In this document: positions 1 to 7,066 of the stretch, piece after piece
Layout: each line of letters begins with the position of its first letter
How positions within the stretch are numbered: the first letter of the stretch is position 1
Source of the DNA: Candidatus Nanopelagicales bacterium
GTDB taxonomy: Bacteria; Actinomycetota; Actinomycetes; S36-B12; UBA10799
Assembly (NCBI GenBank): GCA_030699055.1
Contig: JAUYKX010000352.1
Coordinates: 1 to 7,066 of the forward strand
Direction: 5' to 3'
Length of the DNA stretch: 7,066 bases
The notes under the pieces: generated by a model
Databases searched by the model: none
What the model was told of the DNA's origin: nothing
The model's input: only the letters and a program-made list of their open reading frames with translations
Position numbers and translations under genes: made by a program

Positions 1-36
1 ACCCGCAGTGTCACCCGCAGTGTCACCCGCAGTGTC
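1..36 (+). repeat. 12-bp tandem repeat, three copies (ACCCGCAGTGTC)
   Basis: Three perfect, adjacent copies of a 12-bp unit start at the first base of the window, so further copies may lie upstream. A fourth copy begins (ACCC) and then diverges. Twelve is a multiple of three, so copy-number change would not shift the frame; in the frame of the regulator gene each unit adds Pro-Ala-Val-Ser. Confidence 0.9.
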
Positions 37-304
37 ACCCTCGGGCCAGAACCTGCGACCACTCGACGCCTGTCTGGCGGAGGCCACAGCCGACCCGATG
101 ACCGTGACCATCCGCCGGATCGACGAGCCGGCTCAAGCCACGGGCCAACTGATGGCGACTCTGAGACGCTGCGGCGTCCGACCCGGCGAATCGGTGGTCG
201 CCCAACGATCACCTGGAGGCGTGCTCATCGGATCGGCTGGCGAATACACCGAAATCGACACGGCGACCTGCGCGCACATCCTGGTGGATTGCGGGACCCA
301 GTGA
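1..304 (+). CDS. DtxR/IdeR/DmdR-family metal-dependent repressor, C-terminal part (5' end outside window)
   Basis: This is the C-terminal SH3-like (FeoA-like) domain of an iron- or manganese-dependent transcriptional repressor. The reading frame is open from the first bases, so the N-terminal winged-helix and dimerisation domains should lie upstream, outside the window; the GTG at 8 is probably not the true start. From about position 104 the protein reads VTIRRIDEPAQ, then LMATLRRCGVRPGE, SPGGVLIGS and a closing AHILV. This matches the third domain of Streptomyces DmdR1 and mycobacterial IdeR as I recall them. The Glu (125-127) and Gln (134-136) of the ExxQ pattern correspond to the SH3-domain ligands of metal site 1 in DtxR. 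Just before it, the usual SPxGNPIPG-like stretch is degenerate (SPSGQNLRP) and is preceded by a PAVS tetrapeptide repeat. It could instead be a remnant of a broken regulator, which cannot be judged without the upstream sequence. Confidence 0.72.
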   Translation, partial: PAVSPAVSPAVSPSGQNLRPLDACLAEATADPMTVTIRRIDEPAQATGQLMATLRRCGVRPGESVVAQRSPGGVLIGSAGEYTEIDTATCAHILVDCGTQ

Positions 305-358
305 AGTTCGACGATGACCGCCCGCGACGACACAGTGCCGAACGCCGAAAGACACGCG

Positions 359-364
359 TAAGAT
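359..364 (+). promoter_or_regulatory. Putative -10 box (TAAGAT) for the parA-like operon
   Basis: TAAGAT fits the actinobacterial TANNNT -10 pattern and lies in the 117-bp gap between the regulator and the parA-like gene. No good -35 hexamer is seen 16-19 bp upstream. Transcription would start near 371, leaving a leader of about 50 nt before the ATG at 422. Confidence 0.35.
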
Positions 365-382
365 CGACAGCGATTGTGCGCC

Positions 383-392
383 CGACCGGTCG
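383..392. promoter_or_regulatory. 10-bp perfect palindrome (CGACCGGTCG), possible operator
   Basis: A perfect 10-bp palindrome sits about 19 bp downstream of the -10-like box and 29 bp before the parA-like start codon. That placement would suit an operator for autoregulation, for example by the RHH-like partner or the upstream regulator. GC-rich DNA yields such palindromes by chance, so the call is tentative. Confidence 0.2.
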
Positions 393-421
393 CGCCGGAT
401 GACACACTCGATCACGTGCCG

Positions 422-1282
422 ATGAGCTCACAATCACCGATCCCCGGCCGCAGAGTGATCGCCGCCCTGTCCCTGAAAGGCGGAGTCGGGAAGACCAGCG
501 TCGTCCTTGGGCTGGCCGGCGCGGCAGCGACCCAGCGACGCCGCACGCTGGTGGTCGACCTCGACCCCCAGGCCAATGCCACAGCTGCCCTCGATCCTCG
601 CGAGGCCCCCTTCACCGCGTCTGACGTCTTGTTCGACGCCCGACCGGGAATCGCGAGTGAGGCCATCGTTCCCTCGGGTTGGCCGGGAACCGTTTCGCTG
701 CTTCCGAGTGAACGGGCGCTGGAACACCGGGCCGGCGACGCAAGCCCCGACTCGGCCGGCCGCCTGCGCCGCGCTCTCGAAGGGGTCGCGGAAGACTACG
801 ACTTGGTTCTGATCGACTGTCCGCCCTCGCTCGGCGAGCTGACGAGGAACGCTCTTTTCGCCGCCGACTTGGCCCTGGTCGTGACCGAGCCGTCGTTCTT
901 CGCCGTCGCCGCCGCGCAACAGGCGCTCGAAGCCGTCGGATTGGTCCGGGAACACGGGAACCCGAGCCTCCAGGCCGGCGGCATCGTGGCCAACCGGGTG
1001 CGGCCAACGCTGCCGGAGCATGTGTTCCGCATGGACGAACTCAGGGCCGCGTTCGGTGGCCTGATCCTCGGTGCCCTGCCGGATCGATCCGCCGTTCAAC
1101 AGGCTCAAGGTGCGTGCGTCCCGGTGCAGAGTTGGCAGTCCCACGGTGCGAAGGAGGCCTGCCTGGCCTTCGACGCACTGCTGAAGCGGCTGGCACCGCG
1201 GACGGGTTCCGAGATGTCGGCCCGCTCGGTCACACCCACGCCCAAGTCAGTCGAAATCCCGGCCCAAGGAGGCGCGTCATGA
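422..1282 (+). CDS. ParA/Soj-type Walker ATPase (orphan ParA-family protein)
   Basis: A 286-residue ATPase of the ParA/MinD superfamily, which dimerises on ATP, binds DNA or membrane non-specifically and positions chromosomes, plasmids or protein cargo. The deviant Walker A motif KGGVGKTS is at residues 19-26, with the signature Lys19 and the nucleotide-binding Lys24. The A' motif is DLDPQAN at 46-52 and Walker B is LVLIDCPPS at 128-136. The late GALPDRSAVQQAQ segment resembles the ParA C-terminal helix region. It has no N-terminal helix-turn-helix, so it is the small type seen in Soj-like or cargo-positioning ParAs. I chose ATG 422; GTG 416 and TTG 374 are in frame but add residues not expected before the P-loop. 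No clear Shine-Dalgarno sequence precedes 422. The stop overlaps the next gene's ATG (ATGA). No parB or parS site is visible nearby, so it is probably not the main chromosomal ParA. Confidence 0.9.
   Translation: MSSQSPIPGRRVIAALSLKGGVGKTSVVLGLAGAAATQRRRTLVVDLDPQANATAALDPREAPFTASDVLFDARPGIASEAIVPSGWPGTVSLLPSERALEHRAGDASPDSAGRLRRALEGVAEDYDLVLIDCPPSLGELTRNALFAADLALVVTEPSFFAVAAAQQALEAVGLVREHGNPSLQAGGIVANRVRPTLPEHVFRMDELRAAFGGLILGALPDRSAVQQAQGACVPVQSWQSHGAKEACLAFDALLKRLAPRTGSEMSARSVTPTPKSVEIPAQGGAS
1266..1272 (+). promoter_or_regulatory. Strong Shine-Dalgarno site (AAGGAGG) for the Lys-rich gene
   Basis: A perfect AAGGAGG lies six bases before the ATG at 1279, inside the end of the parA-like gene. 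It fixes the start of the downstream gene and, with the ATGA overlap, indicates coupled translation at a high rate. Confidence 0.85.
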
Positions 1283-1719
1283 CCAACCCGAGCCCCCGGC
1301 CCGCACTTCGCAAGGCCCCCGATGCTCACATCCACCCGGCTCTCGCGCTCGGGGCAGTGACCCTGATCGACTTGCGTGAACCCGATTCCGCCGCCATCCA
1401 GGTGGAACTCGCGGTCCCCCCGGCCCCGATCGAAACGAACTCGCCGCATGACGCTCCCGCCGACCGAGCGAAGGAAGACCGAAAGAAGCGCACCGCGAAG
1501 GGTGCGAAGAACTCGAAGAAACAGAAGAACAAAAAGGCCGTGAAGGCTGGCAAGAAGGCGAAGAAGAAGGGCAAGAAGCGGCAACTGGCCGATCGGATCG
1601 ATGTCCGGCGGGAGATTCCACCCACTGTTCGCCGCCAATTGCGCACCGGCGCCAAAGCCCGCGGGACAAGCGTTGATGAGGTCGTCACCTCAGTCCTGGA
1701 AGGCTGGTCGCCGAGCTGA
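1279..1719 (+). CDS. Lysine-rich small protein with C-terminal ribbon-helix-helix-like domain, ParA partner candidate
   Basis: I do not recognise this 146-residue protein as a named family. Three regions can be seen. Residues 1-60 are Pro/Ala-rich with a possible short fold (ALALGAVTLIDLRE, then AIQVELAV). Residues 65-101 hold 18 lysines in 37 positions, with Ala, Gly and Asn between, like histone H1 or HU-type AK-rich tails. Residues 106-145 (RIDVRREIP, TVRRQLRTGAKARGTSVDEV, LEGW) match the pattern of a ribbon-helix-helix DNA-binding domain: a basic beta-strand, a helix, a G-T-S turn and a second helix. The start is set by AAGGAGG and by the ATGA overlap with the ParA-like ATPase. Small RHH proteins encoded directly after parA (ParG-type) are known as centromere binders and autorepressors, so a DNA-binding partner role is inferred. 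It is predicted to be cytoplasmic and strongly basic; no signal peptide or membrane segment is seen. Confidence 0.85.
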   Translation: MTNPSPRPALRKAPDAHIHPALALGAVTLIDLREPDSAAIQVELAVPPAPIETNSPHDAPADRAKEDRKKRTAKGAKNSKKQKNKKAVKAGKKAKKKGKKRQLADRIDVRREIPPTVRRQLRTGAKARGTSVDEVVTSVLEGWSPS

Positions 1720-1729
1720 GACGGCGATA

Positions 1730-1743
1730 GGTCAGGATTGACC
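1730..1743. promoter_or_regulatory. Short inverted repeat (GGTCA-GGAT-TGACC) upstream of citA
   Basis: Two 5-bp arms separated by 4 bp lie 10 nt after the Lys-rich gene's stop, in the 110-bp gap before citA. The right arm is part of a TTGACC that could pass as a -35 box, but no TANNNT follows at a usable distance. It may be an operator or a weak hairpin. The remainder of this gap shows nothing else I can support, so citA may be read from the parA-like operon. Confidence 0.2.
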
Positions 1744-1816
1744 CGCTGTGCCCTGGCGGCCACGAGCGGCTGGGGCGGACCGATAGGCCCACACATCCGG
1801 TGAGCCGTGAACGCGC

Positions 1817-1822
1817 GAGGAG
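1817..1822 (+). promoter_or_regulatory. Ribosome binding site (GAGGAG) deciding the citA start
   Basis: GAGGAG ends seven bases before ATG 1830. This supports the ATG over the in-frame GTG at 1800, which lies upstream of the site. Confidence 0.7.
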
Positions 1823-1829
1823 CATCCGA

Positions 1830-4980
<3,151 letters not shown>

Positions 4981-4995
4981 GCACCGGAATGGCCT

Positions 4996-5008
4996 TAGCC
5001 TGTGACCC
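4996..5008 (+). promoter_or_regulatory. Putative leaderless promoter (-10 TAGCCT) for the 5009 gene
   Basis: TAGCCT (4996-5001) fits TANNNT and is followed by exactly seven bases before ATG 5009, the spacing typical of actinobacterial leaderless transcripts whose first base is the start codon. No Shine-Dalgarno sequence precedes this ATG, which agrees. No convincing -35 is visible. The box lies in the 28-bp gap between the two divergent genes. Confidence 0.5.
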
Positions 5009-5497
5009 ATGTCAGACGAAATCGGCGCCGGGGATCCCACGGAGCCTCACGGTATCCCGCCCGTCGCACCCGAACCGACAGGGCCGACTTCGTCCCCGGT
5101 AGACCGGACCCAGCAGATCCCGGTGACGCCCGCCGCGCTGCCCAGCCCGGGTAGCCCGCCGGTCAGCCCTTCTCCGCCCTACACCCCCAGCGGCCCCGGC
5201 GGACCGAGGCCGATCAAAGGCTGGGTAATCGGCGTCATCATCGTGGTGGTGTTGGTCGGGCTGGCGGCGGGAGTCGTTTGGTCCTACGCGGGACGAGCAC
5301 TCAATCCGGAGCCGAGCCCGTCCTCGACCTCGGCCTCAGCCTCCCCGACTCCGACGCCGACCCGGACCACCCCGACTCCGACTCCTACCCGAACCACTCC
5401 CACTCCGACTCCTACCCGGACTACACCGACGCCGACGCCCACGCCCACGCCCACGCCACCCGAGCTGTCGGCCGTCCCGTCGGCCGGACCGGAGTAG
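5009..5497 (+). CDS. Single-pass membrane protein with Pro-rich N-terminus and Thr/Pro-repeat tail
   Basis: A 162-residue protein I do not recognise as a named family. Residues 1-69 are Pro/Ser/Gly-rich and probably disordered. A membrane helix lies at about 72-92 (WVIGVIIVVVLVGLAAGVVW), preceded by Arg67 and Lys70, so the N-terminus should be cytoplasmic and the C-terminus outside. The outer part is a low-complexity tail: Ser/Thr-rich to 112, then PTPTPTRTT three times (113-139), then a PT run (140-151) and a short end. Such tails often span the cell wall or are O-mannosylated in actinobacteria; this is inference. The start ATG 5009 overlaps, base for base, a possible ATG of the minus-strand gene (CATG at 5008-5011). 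The stop is two bases before the DUF2530 gene, implying one operon. No enzyme motif is seen. Confidence 0.8.
   Translation: MSDEIGAGDPTEPHGIPPVAPEPTGPTSSPVDRTQQIPVTPAALPSPGSPPVSPSPPYTPSGPGGPRPIKGWVIGVIIVVVLVGLAAGVVWSYAGRALNPEPSPSSTSASASPTPTPTRTTPTPTPTRTTPTPTPTRTTPTPTPTPTPTPPELSAVPSAGPE
5345..5461 (+). repeat. 27-bp tandem repeat (PTPTPTRTT x3) followed by a PT dipeptide run
   Basis: Three 27-bp units begin at 5345, 5372 and 5399, each encoding PTPTPTRTT, followed by a CCNACN dipeptide run from 5426 to 5461. The second and third units are nearly identical in DNA while the first differs at several third positions, suggesting a recent duplication of units two and three. Confidence 0.9.
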
Positions 5498-5499
5498 CG

Positions 5500-5778
5500 A
5501 TGACCGCGCGGGATCCGTCACAGGGGACAGTCAACTCGGCGGTGGCCAAGCCCCTGGACGTGGACGCGGTCAATGCGACGATCGTCGGCACTGTGGCCTG
5601 GTTCGTCGCCCTCCTGGTTTTGGTGATTTTCTTTCGACAAACGTTGGCCGAGCACAATGCCACCTGGTGGATCTGGGTCTGTGTCGCCGGGACCGGCCTC
5701 GGCCTGATCGGCCTGCCCTATGTCATTCGCCGACGGGCGGTGTACCGCCGCCACGCCACGCATGCCGATGAGGGATGA
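5500..5778 (+). CDS. DUF2530 family two-TM membrane protein
   Basis: A 92-residue membrane protein of the actinobacterial DUF2530 family, function unknown. The hallmark order is seen: PLDVDAVNATIVGTVAWFVALLVL (18-41), a loop with TLAEHN, WWIWVCVAGTGLGLIGLPYVIRR, and a basic tail. Two membrane helices lie at about 26-45 and 56-76, and Arg77-Arg79 after the second put both ends in the cytoplasm. ATG 5500 has GGAG (5491-5494) five bases upstream and follows the previous stop by two bases. The frame is open upstream to 5278, but that stretch lies on the repeat region of the preceding gene and shows no domain. The end overlaps the next gene by 11 bases. Confidence 0.85.
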   Translation: MTARDPSQGTVNSAVAKPLDVDAVNATIVGTVAWFVALLVLVIFFRQTLAEHNATWWIWVCVAGTGLGLIGLPYVIRRRAVYRRHATHADEG

Positions 5779-6565
5779 TCTGGGAGTGACTGGTGAACTG
5801 ACGGCCGATTCGGTATGCGCCGGGGCAGCGGACAAGGCCCGGGATGCCCTGGCCCAGATCACACCGGTGGACACCATCGGTGAACACGTCGGCGTGCAGT
5901 TCGATGGCGAATTCGTGGCAACACATTTGTTCGAAAGTCTGCTCAATGGCTATCGCGGGTGGCGCTGGGCGGTGACTGTTACCCGGGTTCCCGACTCGGA
6001 GCAAGTGACAGTCGACGAAACCGTACTGCTTCCCGGGCCCGACTCAATCATCGCGCGCTCGTGGATCCCCTGGTCCGAGCGAGTCCAGTCCGACGATCTC
6101 GCCCCGGGAGACGTGCTGCCGGCGGAGCCTGACGATCCGCGTTTGGTACCGGGCTACACCGGATCGGACCAGGATGCCGAGGATGACGACCAACTTCGAC
6201 CGCTGTGGTGGGAACTGGGCCTCGGCCGGGTCCGGGTGTTGTCCCGAGAGGGTCGCAGCCTGGCGGCGCAGCGCTGGCGGAGAGGGCCCGGCGGCCCGAA
6301 GAACGAGATGACCCGGCAGGCTCCGGCACCCTGTTCCAGTTGCGGATTTCTGCTGCCGCTGGCCGGGTTTCTGGGCCAGGAGTTCGGCGTCTGCGCCAAC
6401 GAGAAGTCACCTGCGGACGGCCAGGTCATCACGGTTGATCATGGATGTGGCGCCCACAGCGAAGCCCCACCGCCCGCGCCGGCCGACGAAACCGTTGACT
6501 CTGCCGCTGGCTTGATTCTCGATGACGACCAAGAACTCGTGGATGTCTCGCTCGAACAGGACTGA
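5768..6565 (+). CDS. DUF3027 family protein with cysteine cluster
   Basis: A 265-residue, probably cytoplasmic protein of the actinobacterial DUF3027 family; no biochemical role is known to me. Recognisable stretches are GEHVGVQFDGEFVATHLFES, GYRGWRWAVTVTRVP, VTVDETVLLPGPDSI, WIPWSERVQSDDLAPGDVLP, DDPRLVPGYTG and LGLGRVRVLSREG. A C-terminal cluster, C189-SS-C192, C209 (GVCANEKSPADG), H225, C227 and H230 (HGCGAH), looks like a zinc or metal site. The last 35 residues are acidic and Pro/Ala-rich. The start is uncertain: ATG 5768 is given, ATG 5762 is possible, and GTG 5786 has a GAGGGA site (5770-5775) ten bases before it and would lose only six residues. It overlaps DUF2530, so the two are probably co-translated. 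It is convergent with the helicase. Confidence 0.9.
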   Translation: MRDDLGVTGELTADSVCAGAADKARDALAQITPVDTIGEHVGVQFDGEFVATHLFESLLNGYRGWRWAVTVTRVPDSEQVTVDETVLLPGPDSIIARSWIPWSERVQSDDLAPGDVLPAEPDDPRLVPGYTGSDQDAEDDDQLRPLWWELGLGRVRVLSREGRSLAAQRWRRGPGGPKNEMTRQAPAPCSSCGFLLPLAGFLGQEFGVCANEKSPADGQVITVDHGCGAHSEAPPPAPADETVDSAAGLILDDDQELVDVSLEQD

Positions 6566-6609
6566 TCCGCCCGCACATCCCCCGCTTGACCTGCCGACTC
6601 AGCCCGCCG

Positions 6610-6626
6610 GTTCAACCCGACTGAAC
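6610..6626. other. Small inverted repeat at the convergent DUF3027 / helicase junction
   Basis: GTTCA (6610-6614) and TGAAC (6622-6626) flank a 7-nt loop over the helicase stop codon, 45 nt after the DUF3027 stop. Five base pairs are too few for a confident terminator. The 46-bp gap (6566-6611) shows nothing else. Confidence 0.2.
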
Positions 6627-7066
6627 GTCGATGTCGTCGGCATCCACAATGTTGTAGGCGTAGCCCTGCTCGGCGAGGAACCGCTGCCGGTGGGCGGCGA
6701 ACTCGGTATCGATGGTGTCCCGCGACACGACCGAATAGAAGCGAGCGGTCCGACCATCAGCCTTGGGCCGCAGAATCCGCCCGAGCCGCTGGGCCTCTTC
6801 CTGTCGCGACCCGAAAGTGCCCGACACCTGGATGGCGATTGACGCCTCCGGCAGGTCGATTGAGAAATTGGCGACCTTCGAAACGACCAGCACCCGAATC
6901 TCTCCGGCCCGGAAAGCGTCGAACAACCGGATCCGCTCGGGCACCGTGGTCGCTCCCGTGATCACCGGTACCGAGAGCCGGTCTCCCAGTTCAGCCAACT
7001 GATCCAGGTACTGCCCGATGACCAGCACCTGTTCGCCGGAATGGCGGGCGACCAGGGCTTCGGTCA
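6612..7066 (-). CDS. XPB-type DNA repair helicase, C-terminal end (5' part outside window)
   Basis: The last 151 codons of a superfamily 2 DNA helicase of the XPB/Ssl2/ERCC3 type common in actinobacteria. These 3'-5' ATP-dependent helicases are linked to DNA repair. The part seen is the second RecA-like domain: VLVIGQYLDQLAELGDRL (motif IV region), TTVPERIRLFDAFRAGEI, VLVVSKVANFSIDLPEASIA (motif V) and QVSGTFGSRQEEAQRLGRIL (motif VI with the QRxGR arginine finger, about 6777-6791), then ARFYSVVSRDT and a C-terminal HRQRFLAEQGYAYNIVDADD. The frame remains open to the right window edge, so the GTG at 7028 is not the start. The damage-recognition domain, first RecA domain and Walker motifs should lie beyond 7066. 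Confidence 0.93.
   Translation of the reverse strand, partial: TEALVARHSGEQVLVIGQYLDQLAELGDRLSVPVITGATTVPERIRLFDAFRAGEIRVLVVSKVANFSIDLPEASIAIQVSGTFGSRQEEAQRLGRILRPKADGRTARFYSVVSRDTIDTEFAAHRQRFLAEQGYAYNIVDADDIDVQSG

Noticed and set aside
1..36. A CRISPR array
   Set aside because: The copies are 12 bp and directly adjacent with no spacers, and they lie in an open coding frame.
374..421. TTG 374 or GTG 416 as the parA-like start
   Set aside because: No ribosome site supports either; the extra residues do not look like ParA N-termini, and ATG 422 gives the usual short lead before the P-loop. GTG 416 remains possible.
434..1144. A 236-codon open frame on the minus strand opposite the parA-like gene
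   Set aside because: It is exactly antisense to a well-supported ATPase, has no recognisable domain, and long antisense frames are expected in GC-rich coding DNA.
1738..1743. TTGACC as a -35 box for citA
   Set aside because: No TANNNT hexamer occurs 16-20 bp downstream, and it is one arm of a small inverted repeat.
1800..1829. GTG 1800 as the citA start
   Set aside because: The GAGGAG site lies downstream of it and serves ATG 1830, where similarity to CitA begins.
4981..5040. Minus-strand starts at 5010 or 5040 for the propeller gene
   Set aside because: They would add a long polar N-terminus before the signal sequence and overlap the divergent gene. A GAGG upstream of 5040 is the only point in their favour.

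Overview
The window is a compact, GC-rich, strongly coding stretch of an actinobacterial chromosome. The citrate synthase and phosphoserine aminotransferase proteins read like the mycobacterial CitA and SerC families. The actinobacterial markers DUF2530, DUF3027 and the XPB-type helicase lie together at the right end. No insertion sequences, tRNAs, rRNAs, CRISPR arrays or phage genes are visible. The species cannot be named from the sequence. Family assignments come from recalled motifs and alignments, not from a search.

Layout. Position 1-304 (+) is the C-terminal end of a DtxR/IdeR/DmdR-type metal-dependent repressor, cut by the window edge, with a 12-bp tandem repeat in its coding sequence. 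Positions 422-1282 and 1279-1719 (+) form a two-gene operon: an orphan ParA/Soj-type ATPase, overlapped by four bases by a small protein with a lysine-packed central tract and a C-terminal ribbon-helix-helix-like segment. Positions 1830-2972 and 2965-4098 (+) form a second overlapping pair: citrate synthase 2 (citA) and phosphoserine aminotransferase (serC). Position 4084-4980 (-) is a secreted or lipid-anchored beta-propeller-like protein, convergent with serC and overlapping its end by 15 bp. Positions 5009-5497, 5500-5778 and 5768-6565 (+) are a tightly packed set: a Pro/Thr-rich single-pass membrane protein, a DUF2530 two-TM protein and a DUF3027 protein with a cysteine cluster. Position 6612-7066 (-) is the C-terminal end of an XPB-like DNA repair helicase, running off the right edge.

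How the genes work together. citA and serC are classic metabolic genes (oxaloacetate + acetyl-CoA to citrate; 3-phosphohydroxypyruvate to phosphoserine) and are probably co-translated. The ParA and Lys-rich pair looks like a self-contained positioning or DNA-organising cassette: the ATPase would supply dynamics on the nucleoid and the basic RHH protein the DNA or cargo contact. It is the most interesting unit here. The remaining genes are mainly conserved actinobacterial proteins of poorly known function.

Regulation that can be seen: a -10-like TAAGAT and a 10-bp palindrome before parA; a perfect Shine-Dalgarno sequence before the Lys-rich gene; a TANNNT box placed for a leaderless transcript before the membrane-protein gene at 5009; and a 9-bp GC-rich hairpin just after serC. 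Every intergenic stretch is shorter than 150 bp; no gene-free stretch exceeds 300 bp.
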